Shown piece after piece: positions 6,845 to 14,579 of a stretch of DNA of 41,981 bases; positions within the stretch are counted from its first letter, which is position 1; every line of letters starts with the position of its first letter. The translations under genes and the position numbers were made by a program. Origin of the DNA: a virus. The DNA lies in IMG/VR virus record IMGVR_UViG_3300042922_000894, positions 1 through 41,981 of that record. One strand, 5' to 3'. The notes below the pieces were generated by a model that made no database searches, was not told the origin of the DNA, and saw only the letters and a list, made by a program, of their open reading frames with translations.

Positions 6845-7209
6845 CGGCCTGTCTCCTCTGTCGATACGGGAGCGGGCTGGTTCTCCGCGAGCCACGTCCC
6901 GTAGTCGGCCCAGCAGGTGAACTCGTCGGCGAAGTCGAGGCGGTCAGGGTCGCGCTGGACGACGACCTCGACGTTGGGGCGTCCGTACTTCTGCTCCCAC
7001 CGGTCGGGGCGTTCGTCGGTCCCGCGGCGGAGGACCGCCACGACCGTTGCCGTCCCCACCGTCCATGCGCGGTCGAACTGCTCGCCGGCGTTGTGCACGC
7101 GCGCGCCCTCTGCGATGCCCGGAGTTCTGGGTGCGCAGTCGATGCGCGCGAACCCGTCCCGCTCGAGCGACGCGACGATCTCGTCTGGGGTCTTGCCTCG
7201 CGTGGTCAT
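6841..7209 (-). CDS. Conserved-type phage hypothetical protein
   Basis: A 122-residue acidic soluble protein of unknown function. It starts MTTRGKTPDEIVASLERDGF and is rich in Trp/Asp toward the C-terminus. No motif recognised. ATG 7209 has GGAGG 7 nt upstream and overlaps the preceding stop (ATGA), so it is co-translated with the zinc-motif gene before it and with the ParB-like gene after it. Confidence 0.75.
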   Translation of the reverse strand: MTTRGKTPDEIVASLERDGFARIDCAPRTPGIAEGARVHNAGEQFDRAWTVGTATVVAVLRRGTDERPDRWEQKYGRPNVEVVVQRDPDRLDFADEFTCWADYGTWLAENQPAPVSTEETGR

Positions 7210-7445
7210 CGGTCTGCCTCCGGTTCGATCGAAGCGCCACCGGTGCGGTGTGGGTAGGTGGGCTCCGACTCGACGTTCCACGTCTCCCACCCGAGGTCCG
7301 CGTCGCCGTGCTCCGGGCATCCAGCGGGCGGCATCCCGTCGTCGGTCGGAGCATCCAGGTCGACGCCGAGCTCGCGCGAGCAGATGCCGCAGTACCAGGA
7401 CCAGACGTCGCCGTTACGCTCCATCGACTCGGCCGGCGCGGTCAT
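7206..7445 (-). CDS. Small zinc-knuckle protein
   Basis: A 79-residue acidic protein with a WYCGIC pair of cysteines near residue 20 and a C-x2-H (CPEH) further on, likely binding one zinc ion. Unknown function. ATG 7445 has GGGAG 6 nt upstream and touches the previous stop (TGATG); a GTG one codon earlier is possible. Confidence 0.7.
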   Translation of the reverse strand: MTAPAESMERNGDVWSWYCGICSRELGVDLDAPTDDGMPPAGCPEHGDADLGWETWNVESEPTYPHRTGGASIEPEADR

Positions 7446-8095
7446 CACTCGCTCCCGTCCGTGTGGGCGGCATGGTCGCGTTCGTTACCGCAAACCCAGC
7501 AGTAGCCCTCGTTGTCGGGTTCGAACGAGTGACCCGCGGGGGTGGTCGCCGTAGTTAGGAGGCCGGCGATACTCACCCCCGCGGGAGTATGCGGTACGGG
7601 TGCAGGACGAACAGCACCGAGAGCGGCGCGGAGAGCGGATCGCATCCGAGTCGCATCGTCATCGCCCGGTTCCTCGAAATGCGCAGCGATCGCAGCGGCG
7701 ACCATCTCGTCCGTTACGGCGGGCGGGTGCTGCTTGGAGTAGCCCGCGGCGATGGCAGCATGAGCCTGCTTCCGGTACCACTCGCGGTCCTCGAACGCGC
7801 TGCTCGGGTAGTTGTCGGGGTACGCCTCGCGCTCCCACAGATCGAGGCTTTCCCACACCCCGATCTCGTCCACCCAGTAGTCGGCGTCCGCTGCCTTCGC
7901 GATCGCCGCGGCGACACGGTCAACCTCGTCAGTGTCGGCTTCTCGGGGCTTAGAGTAGCCCTGCTCAGCCATCCACGCGAGAACGGCATCGGCTTCGACC
8001 AGTGCGAAAGCACGCCCGAAACCGGGCTGAAGCATCACAGCGTCGCTCATCAATACGTCCGCCAGACTCTCGCGGGCTTCGGGGTCGGTGCTCAT
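7445..8095 (-). CDS. Phage hypothetical protein with C-terminal zinc motif
   Basis: A 216-residue protein. The N-terminal and central parts are acidic and helical, with repeated TDEV/TDEM-VAAAIA segments (near residues 52-65 and 130-145) suggesting an internal duplication of a short module. The C-terminus has YCWVCG followed by H-AAH, a likely zinc site. Function unknown. I chose ATG 8095 because it overlaps the HTH gene stop (ATGA); the frame is open further upstream but that part overlaps the next gene and is a shadow. Confidence 0.72.
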   Translation of the reverse strand: MSTDPEARESLADVLMSDAVMLQPGFGRAFALVEADAVLAWMAEQGYSKPREADTDEVDRVAAAIAKAADADYWVDEIGVWESLDLWEREAYPDNYPSSAFEDREWYRKQAHAAIAAGYSKQHPPAVTDEMVAAAIAAHFEEPGDDDATRMRSALRAALGAVRPAPVPHTPAGVSIAGLLTTATTPAGHSFEPDNEGYCWVCGNERDHAAHTDGSE

Positions 8096-8301
8096 CGGTT
8101 CGCTTCCTTCCGCGGCCGCCCCTTGGCTCGCCGCTCTCGCCTGTTCTTCTCCTCGCGCACGACGTCGGCTACGTTCAGCAGCCCCGCCATGCGCGTCACC
8201 GCGTCGGATGCGGCGTACCGCTGCACCGTCCGCTTGCTCAGCCCTGTGGCGTCGACGACCTCGGCCGCCGTACCCCAGAGCTGTCCGTTCACCTGGATCA
8301 C
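8092..8301 (-). CDS. Small helix-turn-helix protein
   Basis: A 69-residue protein. Residues 10-30 (TAAEVVDATGLSKRTVQRYA) form a clear helix-turn-helix of the MerR/excisionase or sigma-70 region 4 type, followed by a strongly basic tail (KNRRERRAKGRPRK). Likely a DNA-binding regulator or replication accessory. GTG 8301 overlaps the upstream stop (GTGA). Confidence 0.72.
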   Translation of the reverse strand: MIQVNGQLWGTAAEVVDATGLSKRTVQRYAASDAVTRMAGLLNVADVVREEKNRRERRAKGRPRKEANR

Positions 8302-9104
8302 GACGCCCGCGCACGCTCGATGAACGCCGCGACCCGCTCGGCTGACACCGTCGGGTCGTCCGTGTCGAAGACCCGCACCTCCGCGAACGTCTCCGCGATG
8401 AACAGGTCCCGGGAGTCACCCGTCCAGTCGCAGTGCTGGCACACGAACCGGACGCGGCCGCGCGTCGGCACGACCCGCACCATCCGCAGATCACACTCCG
8501 GGCACGGGTTCGCCGCCCACCGCGGACGATCGTCGAGCGGCCACTTCACGGACGCGTCGGCCACCGACCAGAACGGCCGGTCATCGGAGTGGCGGGTCAG
8601 GACGGCGTCGGCGAGGTTCACGATCTCGACACGGTTCACCAGGCGCTCGTAGTCGTCGAGGATCACGTCGACGCACCCGCGGGCGTCGTCGTGCACGTCC
8701 TCGCCGTCGACACCCGCCTCGAGGCCGTAGACGTACCAGCCCTGCCCCGGGAACTGGATCTCGAGCGCCCACTCGCGCAGCATCAGCATGATGTCGTTCG
8801 ACGCGTCGAGCAGGTCCGCCGCGACGGGCGCCGGCAGCTCAACCATCGACGACGACACACGCTCCGACGAGTACCGAGTGGCCTTCGTTGGATCCGCGAT
8901 CGATCGCAGGTGACCGAGGAGATCCGGCGTCTCGTCCAGGAAGCGGCGCAGCGACCGGTAGCAGCGGTCGCAGATCAGCGCGCCGTCGCGGGCGGCCACC
9001 GGCACGCACCCGCGGCACTCGCCACCCTCACGACCGAAGTCCGGGCAGGACGCGAAGTGCATGTCTTTCACCGTGCAGCCCCGGATGCATACGCGTTCGT
9101 TCAT
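8298..9104 (-). CDS. Zinc-finger phage protein, two cysteine clusters
   Basis: A 268-residue protein. The N-terminus has a dense Cys region (residues 6-48, ending CDRCY). The C-terminal part has CPECD and CQHCDWTG pairs typical of a zinc ribbon. The middle is acidic and helical with conserved-looking aromatic residues (GQGWYVYG). No enzymatic motif recognised. The architecture suggests nucleic-acid binding in the replication module. ATG 9104 overlaps the previous stop by 4 nt. Confidence 0.75.
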   Translation of the reverse strand: MNERVCIRGCTVKDMHFASCPDFGREGGECRGCVPVAARDGALICDRCYRSLRRFLDETPDLLGHLRSIADPTKATRYSSERVSSSMVELPAPVAADLLDASNDIMLMLREWALEIQFPGQGWYVYGLEAGVDGEDVHDDARGCVDVILDDYERLVNRVEIVNLADAVLTRHSDDRPFWSVADASVKWPLDDRPRWAANPCPECDLRMVRVVPTRGRVRFVCQHCDWTGDSRDLFIAETFAEVRVFDTDDPTVSAERVAAFIERARAS

Positions 9105-9409
9105 GACAGGTCCCCATAGGTCTGGGTTTCGTCGGTCGGAGCGGGCACCCAGTCGAGGACGATCTCGTCCGAGTAGAGGATCCTCGTGACGAGTTCCTGC
9201 GCGAACCGACGTGCGATCGGCAGGTCTCGATGCGAGCCGTGAACGCCGGGCTCCTCCACCGAGAACGTGCCGATCAGCGTGTCGTCGTCGTACACGTCCT
9301 GCACGTCGATCGCCGCCACCGTGAGAAGGGACGCGACTTCCAAGACGATGGCCTCGATGGCCTGATGGGCACCCTGCAGTGAGCGGTCAGAACGGGGTGT
9401 CGTCTCCAT
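9101..9409 (-). CDS. Hypothetical protein overlapping ssb end
   Basis: A 102-residue acidic protein with a central hydrophobic beta/alpha stretch ([20 protein letters not shown]). Function unknown. ATG 9409 lies inside the last codons of ssb (23-nt overlap), with a GAGG site about 8 nt upstream, so translation is probably coupled to SSB. Confidence 0.65.
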   Translation of the reverse strand: METTPRSDRSLQGAHQAIEAIVLEVASLLTVAAIDVQDVYDDDTLIGTFSVEEPGVHGSHRDLPIARRFAQELVTRILYSDEIVLDWVPAPTDETQTYGDLS

Positions 9410-9875
9410 AGCTCGCACCTCCCGACTGCAAGGCATCCCACGACTGCTCGGGAGTGGAGGGCTTCGCCCAACCCTCATCCGTCGCCTGCGGCCGCGACTG
9501 GCCGCCCGTCGACGCGGCCCGCGTGACCTCCGCCGTCGCGTAGCGCAGCGACGGTCCGATCTCGTCGACCTCGAGCTCGATCGACGTCCGGTTCTGGCCC
9601 TCGCGGTCCTGGTAGCTGCGCTGCTTCAGGCGGCCGGTCGCGATGACGCGGGCGCCCTTCTTCAGCGACCCGGCGACGTGCTCCGCGAACTCGCGCCACA
9701 CGCTGGCGCGCATGAACAGCGCCTCGCCGTCCTTCCACTCCCCCGACGCCCGGTCGAAGTTCCGCGGGGTGCTGGCGATCGTGAAGTTCGCGACCGGGAG
9801 ACCGTTCTGCGTGTACCGCAGCTCAGGGTCCGCGGTGAGGTTACCCACGATCGTGATGTTGGTTTCGCCGGTCAT
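9387..9875 (-). CDS. ssb: Single-stranded DNA-binding protein
   Basis: A 162-residue SSB with an N-terminal OB fold (residues 1-110: [19 protein letters not shown], then [11 protein letters not shown], then [24 protein letters not shown]), a disordered linker and the canonical acidic tip DDTPF that docks replication and repair partners. It coats single-stranded DNA during phage replication and RecT-type annealing. The start is ATG 9875 in an ATGA overlap. Confidence 0.96.
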   Translation of the reverse strand: MTGETNITIVGNLTADPELRYTQNGLPVANFTIASTPRNFDRASGEWKDGEALFMRASVWREFAEHVAGSLKKGARVIATGRLKQRSYQDREGQNRTSIELEVDEIGPSLRYATAEVTRAASTGGQSRPQATDEGWAKPSTPEQSWDALQSGGASYGDDTPF

Positions 9876-10228
9876 GCTGCGAATCTCCGTTCCTTGGCAC
9901 CCTCGAGGGCGCGGGGTCTGATGTTGATGGCGAGGTCAGGGCGGTCGTACCGCTCGGCGGTCTTGCCGAGCGCCTCCCGCTCCTTGCCGAGCTGCTTCGC
10001 TATCTGGTCCGGGTGGACACCGCACCGCAGCAACCACTCGAGCTCCTCGACGACCTCCTCGCCGGTCATCGGCTTCTCGCCGCGGAACTCCATCCGCAGC
10101 TCGTCCGCCGACGGCCACAGGTAGCCGCCGAACGAGTCCCGCCGGCGACGGTCGAGAACCTCCTGCGCGATCGGTTCCGGCCAGCCGGTGCGGTTGATCG
10201 CCCGGCGGAGCTGCACGCTACGTTTCAT
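9872..10228 (-). CDS. Basic hypothetical protein of replication module
   Basis: A 118-residue basic protein: [21 protein letters not shown], then [20 protein letters not shown], then [28 protein letters not shown]. The last segment looks like a degenerate helix-turn-helix. Probably DNA-binding, function unknown. ATG 10228 has GAGG 7 nt upstream and overlaps the preceding gene by 11 nt. Confidence 0.7.
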   Translation of the reverse strand: MKRSVQLRRAINRTGWPEPIAQEVLDRRRRDSFGGYLWPSADELRMEFRGEKPMTGEEVVEELEWLLRCGVHPDQIAKQLGKEREALGKTAERYDRPDLAINIRPRALEGAKERRFAA

Positions 10229-10817
10229 CGCCGGACCTCGACTGTCGTGCGGCGATCTGCTCGTCGTCCCAGACCTTCCGCTGAAGGCGAGCACGCCCGC
10301 ACCCCCTGCACGGATCGTCGGTTCCCCCGGTTTCGCGGTGGGCGAGACAGAACGGTGATGGGGGCGAGTCGCGATCGGTTCGAGCGGGGCCGCTCTCCCA
10401 CTCGCCCGCACCCTCGCTCGCTCTCTCGCTCTCCCTCTCCCCCGCCACGAAGGACTCGCGAGAGCCTCGCGACGCACTCGCGAGCGGCGGCGGTGACGGG
10501 AACCGGGAGTCCTTCGCACGGTCCACCGACGGCCACTCGCTCATCGCGTAGAACGTCGCCCCGTCGAGGTCGTACAGCGTCAGGCATCCCGCGTCGTCCA
10601 GCATGAGCAGGTGCTCGACGATCGTCTGATCCGTCATGTCCCGGTCCAGCGGATAGAACGACGCAAGCATCAGCCGCGAGTTCACCCGCTCCCTCCCGTG
10701 ATCGTCCGCGTACAGGCGCAGCGAGATCTCCGTCAGGCGCACCTCCGGCGGCAGGCTCAGCAGCTCCTCCCGTGAGTACCCTTCCGGCGTCACCGTGCGC
10801 CGTCTTGTCATCGCCAT
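10218..10817 (-). CDS. Winged-helix DNA-binding protein, possible replication initiator
   Basis: A 199-residue protein. Residues 15-100 (LPPEVRLTEISLRLYADDHGR, then MTDQTIVEHLLMLDDAGCLTLY) resemble the winged-helix N-terminal domain of phage replisome organisers/initiators. Then comes a low-complexity Glu/Arg/Ser segment (codons over 10425-10460), and last a CLAH-CRGCGRA zinc motif. Initiator or helicase-loader role is an inference. ATG 10817 has GAGGGG about 10 nt upstream. The gene overlaps, out of frame, the open reading frame of the GIY-YIG-like gene. Confidence 0.7.
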   Translation of the reverse strand: MAMTRRRTVTPEGYSREELLSLPPEVRLTEISLRLYADDHGRERVNSRLMLASFYPLDRDMTDQTIVEHLLMLDDAGCLTLYDLDGATFYAMSEWPSVDRAKDSRFPSPPPLASASRGSRESFVAGERESERASEGAGEWESGPARTDRDSPPSPFCLAHRETGGTDDPCRGCGRARLQRKVWDDEQIAARQSRSGDET

Positions 10818-11142
10818 AACGGACGATCCCCTCGTAGATCTGATCGACGGCCTGCCAGAGATCGGCGGGCGCGACGCTGAAGCACTCCGTGAAGCCGCGG
10901 CCGCGCGGCAGGACGTGCTCGGATTCGGCGGCCGTGGCGAACGCCGGCGGGAAGTGCTCGTCGAGCTGCGCGAGCGCGCACATCTCCCAGCGGGACGGGA
11001 CGTCGCGCATCAGGAAGACGACTTCGCCGCCGGTCGCGCACAGCTCCCGGTAGCGGGACGACCGCCAGCAGCGGCCGACCTTCAGCACGCCGTGCTCGGG
11101 CCAGTACACCGCGTAGAGCGTGGTGGTCTCGGGGCGGATCAT
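10225..11142 (-). CDS. GIY-YIG/T5orf172-like protein, 3' end uncertain
   Basis: The first 110 or so residues read as a real protein: TLYAVYWPEHGVLKVGR at residues 8-24 resembles the GIY-YIG/T5orf172 nuclease start, followed by Arg and Glu residues (SRYRELCATGGEVVF, then DLWQAVDQIYEGIVRYGDD). After about 10820 the frame continues for another 200 codons through the winged-helix gene in a different frame, with Gly/Ala/Arg-rich composition typical of a shadow. Either the native stop was lost or a genuine long overlap exists. ATG 11142 overlaps the upstream stop. Confidence 0.5.
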   Translation of the reverse strand: MIRPETTTLYAVYWPEHGVLKVGRCWRSSRYRELCATGGEVVFLMRDVPSRWEMCALAQLDEHFPPAFATAAESEHVLPRGRGFTECFSVAPADLWQAVDQIYEGIVRYGDDKTAHGDAGRVLTGGAAEPAAGGAPDGDLAAPVRGRSREGAGELAADACVVLSAGPGHDGSDDRRAPAHAGRRGMPDAVRPRRGDVLRDERVAVGGPCEGLPVPVTAAARECVARLSRVLRGGGEGERESERGCGRVGERPRSNRSRLAPITVLSRPPRNRGNRRSVQGVRACSPSAEGLGRRADRRTTVEVRR

Positions 11143-11453
11143 CGCCGCGCCGCCTTCACGACGTGGTCGCCGAGCTGGCTCAGCAGCGCGCCGACATCCT
11201 GCAGGCCGCGCGCTTCAGCGATGCGCGCGAGTGCGCGGTAGGTTGACGGGCGCAGCCAGGACCGGATCGGCACGATCGGATCCTCGACCGATGGCAGCGG
11301 CGTCGCGGCGCTCTTCTTCGCCGCGCGGCCGCGCCGTGCGTAGCAGGTCGCGCAGATCGAGGCGCCGCCTCGAGCTACCGTTCCCGGGTGCTCGCCCTTC
11401 GGCGCGCCGTATGGTCGCAGCTTCTGGCTGCACTGCTCGCAGAATCCGCTCAC
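11139..11453 (-). CDS. Small zinc-finger protein
   Basis: A 104-residue protein. The N-terminal zinc ribbon (FCEQCSQKL at residues 4-12, CATCYARRG near 35) is followed by a basic linker and a helical C-terminus (RPSTYRALARIAEARGLQDVGALLSQL) that could be a ribbon-helix-helix-like or dimerisation element. Likely DNA-binding. GTG 11453 overlaps the upstream stop (GTGA). Confidence 0.68.
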   Translation of the reverse strand: MSGFCEQCSQKLRPYGAPKGEHPGTVARGGASICATCYARRGRAAKKSAATPLPSVEDPIVPIRSWLRPSTYRALARIAEARGLQDVGALLSQLGDHVVKAARR

Positions 11454-11749
11454 GCGCTCATCCCCATCTCTCGCTGCTCCTGCAGCCATCGGCGCTCGAA
11501 GTCCGCGAACGTCACCCGCGGGAACTGCCGCCAGTGCTCGACCAGCTCCTCGGACGCGTAGCAGTACGCGCGGGCCGCGTTCCCCATGAACAGCGACAGC
11601 GAGTCGATCCCGGCCGCCCGCCCCTTCGCGTTGAGCAGCGCGCCGCTCGTCGCCTCTTCGGCGCGCTTGTACGCGGCGTACAGCACCTCGTTGTACTCGG
11701 CGCGGCACACCCGCCAGTCGGCGAACGCCTCACGGATCAGGCGGCTCAT
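11450..11749 (-). CDS. Hypothetical helical protein
   Basis: A 99-residue, mostly helical protein rich in aromatic and basic residues (MSRLIREAFADWRVCRAEYNEVLYAAYKRAEE, in part). No motif recognised. The ATG 11749 overlaps the previous stop, within the chain of 4-nt overlaps of the early operon. Confidence 0.65.
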   Translation of the reverse strand: MSRLIREAFADWRVCRAEYNEVLYAAYKRAEEATSGALLNAKGRAAGIDSLSLFMGNAARAYCYASEELVEHWRQFPRVTFADFERRWLQEQREMGMSA

Positions 11750-11973
11750 CGCGCACCCGCTCTCGCATAGGCGGCACCCTCGAGGCGCGCCCGCTTGTGC
11801 GCGTCGCTGACCTTCGAGCACAGCCCGGACGCGTCGAGGCGGTTCACGCGCTGGCCGCAACTCTTCAGGCCGCACATCGGCTTCACCGAGTGCGCGAGGT
11901 CGATCGCGTCGAAGGTGCGCTGCACGCGCGCCCGGCTCTCGAGGGTCGGCGCCCACGCCTGCCCGTCGCTCAT
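11746..11973 (-). CDS. Small cysteine-containing protein
   Basis: A 75-residue basic protein with CGLKSCG (residues 34-40) and a third cysteine at LCSK, possibly a one-zinc motif. It follows the methyltransferase gene with an ATGA overlap. Function unknown. Confidence 0.62.
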   Translation of the reverse strand: MSDGQAWAPTLESRARVQRTFDAIDLAHSVKPMCGLKSCGQRVNRLDASGLCSKVSDAHKRARLEGAAYARAGAR

Positions 11974-13082
11974 GACGCCAGCTCCAACACGTTGTCGTCC
12001 GCACGCGGACGGAGCGCGGCGGGGTCGCGGATCTCGTCGATCAGGGCGCCCGCGAGCACGGGCGGGACGGCGTTACCGACCTGCAGGAACTGCTTCTCGC
12101 GCGACTTCCCGGCGAACACGAAGCCCTCGGGGTACGTCTGCAGCGCAGCCGCCTCGCCGACGGTCATCGCGCGGCGGCCGTCCCACTTGTTCCGTCCCGC
12201 CTTGCTCGTAATCGTCGGTGCCGGCTGGTCGACCTTCCGCTCGCCACGCTTCGCCGGGTCGCCGCCCGTCCCGTAATTGGATCGCAGCACCCACGAGCGA
12301 GCCTGCCCCGTGATTGTCTGCGCGGGCGCGTCCGCGGGACGCGAGTGGTAGTCGCCGCGTTCACGACCCCGAGGTACCTGATTGCCGACGAGATCGAAGC
12401 CGTCGAAGCCCAGCGCCTGCGCCATGCTGACCCAGGGCAGGACGCCTTCGTCGAGTCGCTGTGTGTCGCGCTCGTAGTAGCGCGAGTGCGTCGGTTCAGG
12501 CATGGCGGCGGGGACGCCGTCGAGACGGGCGAGCAGGACGGCGCGGCGCCGAGTCTGCGGGACGCCGTACTGCTCGGCGCGTAGGACACCGGTCCAGGTC
12601 GAGTAGCCCATGCGCTCGAGCACCACGGCGCACGCCTCCCAGACCGGGAGCACGGGCGGGACCTGCTCCCAGAGCACGTACAGCGGTCGGTCTCGGTAGA
12701 CGTGCGCGAGCGGCGTGAGCACGAGGGCAGTGCGGTCGTCGGTCTCGGCGCCGAGCGCGCGGAGCTTCTCGGGCACCTGATACGCGCGGGCATCGATCGC
12801 GCGCAGCACGTCCTCGAGCGCGGCGCGGCCGGCCCCCTTGCCCGCCAGGCTGAAGCTCTGGCACGGCGGGGACGCGATCTGCAGCGCGTGCCAGAAGCGG
12901 GCAGGGTCGTCACCGAGTAGGCCGTCCCAGACGTCGCGGTAGATCGTCTCCATCCCGGCGGCGTCGCGGGAAGCGACGGCCTCCGACATGATCTCGACGC
13001 CGGCCTCGCGGATGCCGCGCTGCTGCAGGGCGACGCCCCAGCCGGTGCCGGCGAAGAGGTCGAGTGCGACGAGGCCGGTCAT
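11970..13082 (-). CDS. DNA (cytosine-5) methyltransferase
   Basis: A 370-residue C5-cytosine methyltransferase. Motif I LDLFAGTG at residues 8-15 binds S-adenosylmethionine. Motif IV SPPCQSFS holds the catalytic Cys74. Motif VI appears as WEQV (Glu139, with Gln in place of the usual Asn). Motif VIII is QTRRRAVL (176-183), and motifs IX/X are EAAALQTYPEGF and QVGNAVPP. No partner restriction enzyme is visible, so it probably protects phage DNA from host restriction or has a regulatory role. ATG 13082 overlaps the upstream stop; the frame is open further upstream but there it is a shadow. Confidence 0.95.
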   Translation of the reverse strand: MTGLVALDLFAGTGWGVALQQRGIREAGVEIMSEAVASRDAAGMETIYRDVWDGLLGDDPARFWHALQIASPPCQSFSLAGKGAGRAALEDVLRAIDARAYQVPEKLRALGAETDDRTALVLTPLAHVYRDRPLYVLWEQVPPVLPVWEACAVVLERMGYSTWTGVLRAEQYGVPQTRRRAVLLARLDGVPAAMPEPTHSRYYERDTQRLDEGVLPWVSMAQALGFDGFDLVGNQVPRGRERGDYHSRPADAPAQTITGQARSWVLRSNYGTGGDPAKRGERKVDQPAPTITSKAGRNKWDGRRAMTVGEAAALQTYPEGFVFAGKSREKQFLQVGNAVPPVLAGALIDEIRDPAALRPRADDNVLELAS

Positions 13083-13483
13083 GCTGCGACCGCCCGTCGG
13101 TGGCGGCGGATCTCGAGGGCCGTCGCGAGGCGGCGGGTCTTCGTATCGAGCAGCATCCACCAGAGCCCGTCGATTCCCTGCACGGGCGTGTGCTGCACGC
13201 GGATCAGCGTCTTGCGGTGCGTGGCAGCGGGGATGACGCGCAGGCCGCGTTCGATGAGGTCGAGGCGCACCAGGCCGGTCGCGTTCTCCTTGTCGGCGTT
13301 GCAGATCGCGCAGGCGGCGATGAGGTTCTCACCGCCGTCGAGCGCGCTGCCCGCTCCACCGTGGCCGCGGTTCGCGCGGTGGTCGGCGGTCTGCGCCTCG
13401 CCGATGCAGTTCGTCAGCGCGAGCAGGCAGTAGCCGCCGTCCCGCTCTATCACGTCGGTCTTGTCCCTCCGGGTGACGGTCAT
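13079..13483 (-). CDS. HNH-fold protein (putative endonuclease)
   Basis: A 134-residue protein with the HNH layout: YCLLALTNC cysteine pair, TADHRANRGHGG with the first His residues, then NLIAACAICNADKEN (Asn, Cys-x2-C). A basic C-terminus (RRLATALEIRRHRRAVAA) follows. Such proteins nick or cut DNA, or act in recombination; in this operon it lies between the RecT region and the methyltransferase. ATG 13483 is in an ATGA overlap. Confidence 0.72.
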   Translation of the reverse strand: MTVTRRDKTDVIERDGGYCLLALTNCIGEAQTADHRANRGHGGAGSALDGGENLIAACAICNADKENATGLVRLDLIERGLRVIPAATHRKTLIRVQHTPVQGIDGLWWMLLDTKTRRLATALEIRRHRRAVAA

Positions 13484-13902
13484 GAGTGCTCCGTCCGGAA
13501 GTTCGCATTGAGGGAGCGGAGGATCTCGATGTCCTCGCTCAGGGATTTGCGGAGGTCGCGGCCGTACTCGAGCCGGAGCTCGGCGTCGTCGAGGGCTTCG
13601 TGCGCGGAGATCACACGGGCGTCGGACTCGGCGACGAGCTTCCGGGTGTCGGCGTCGCGGCCGTTGGCTTCGACGCGCGCGTAGCCGCGAGCGATGATCA
13701 GGTCGCGGCGCGCGTCCTTCACCCCCTTGGACAGGCGGTTGAGGACCTTCGGAGCGCGCGCGAGGCGCTGGCGAGCGATCACCAGAGCGAGCGCGCACTG
13801 CCCCGGCGTGGGGATCATCTGTGCGAGCTGCTGCTCGTCGAGCTCGGCGAGGTTCAGGGGGACGAGTTCGAGGACCTCGCCGGTGGACTGGTCGACTTCC
13901 AT
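13480..13902 (-). CDS. Coiled-coil hypothetical protein
   Basis: A 140-residue protein. After an acidic N-terminus it is strongly helical with heptad-like spacing from residue 40 to 130 (ARQRLARAPKVLNRLSKGV, then DAELRLEYGRDLRKSLSEDI). Its place directly after the recombination pair suggests a recombination or replication accessory. No family recognised. ATG 13902 abuts the stop of the RecT-like gene (TGATG). Confidence 0.65.
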   Translation of the reverse strand: MEVDQSTGEVLELVPLNLAELDEQQLAQMIPTPGQCALALVIARQRLARAPKVLNRLSKGVKDARRDLIIARGYARVEANGRDADTRKLVAESDARVISAHEALDDAELRLEYGRDLRKSLSEDIEILRSLNANFRTEHS

Positions 13903-14579
13903 CAGCGGCGCCGTCCCTTCCGGGTGCGCTTGGTCGCGGTGGACTTCGCGGGCATGCGGTCGCGGGGCGCGGGGCGCGCCGGGGCGGGCGTGCCAGGTTC
14001 GCCCCAGGCGTCCGCCTCAGCGGCCTGCAGCTCGGCGAGGCGCTGCTCGTAGACGACTTCGCGGGCGGCGGTGCGAGCGCGTGCGGCGCGCGCCTCGGCC
14101 CACACCGCCGTCAGATCTTCGGAGGTGCGCGCGTTCGCGAGGTCGGCGTCGAAGTCCCTGTCTGCGACCGGCGCCGCGGGTGCGCCGATCGGGTGGTCGT
14201 CGGGCTCGCGGCGGGTGCCGATCGCGGCGCGGAACGCCGACCGGATCGCGGTGCGGGCGGTGAACGCACCGAACAACGTCGTCGGACGGGCGAGCCACAG
14301 CGCGGACCACGCGACATCCGCCGGCACAGCCTCGTCCCACAGGACGTAGACAGTCGTCGGAATGGCGACGCCCTTGCGGTGCACGGTCGACCGAGCGACG
14401 AGCGGATGCGGGTGTGCGTCCGTCTTCAGCCACACCGGGGAGAACGTGACGCCATCGTTCGAGAACTCGGTCGCCTCGCGGCCGTCCCACTCCCCCGTCT
14501 CCTGCGCGATGCGCTCGTACTCGGCGAGCGTCTTCGCGACTTCCTCTTCCGTCTGCTCGACGGTCTGCTGATCGGTCAC
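13902..14579 (-). CDS. Putative RecT/Bet-like single-strand annealing protein
   Basis: A 225-residue protein directly downstream of a YqaJ exonuclease, the normal place for a RecT/Bet annealase. The region DVAWSALWLARPTTLFGAFTARTAIRSAFR (in part; residues 95-130) resembles the RecT core with Trp-Pro, then Lys/Arg-Thr-Ala, then Arg-x-Ala-Phe. The N-terminus is shorter than in typical RecT (225 aa against about 260-330), and the C-terminus is an acidic/basic low-complexity tail. GTG 14579 overlaps the exonuclease stop. Identification rests partly on context. Confidence 0.6.
   Translation of the reverse strand: MTDQQTVEQTEEEVAKTLAEYERIAQETGEWDGREATEFSNDGVTFSPVWLKTDAHPHPLVARSTVHRKGVAIPTTVYVLWDEAVPADVAWSALWLARPTTLFGAFTARTAIRSAFRAAIGTRREPDDHPIGAPAAPVADRDFDADLANARTSEDLTAVWAEARAARARTAAREVVYEQRLAELQAAEADAWGEPGTPAPARPAPRDRMPAKSTATKRTRKGRRR

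Noticed and set aside
10425-10460. Low-complexity CT-rich stretch as a replication origin
   Set aside because: It lies within the winged-helix gene and encodes a Glu/Arg/Ser linker; no iterons or AT-rich unwinding element are seen.
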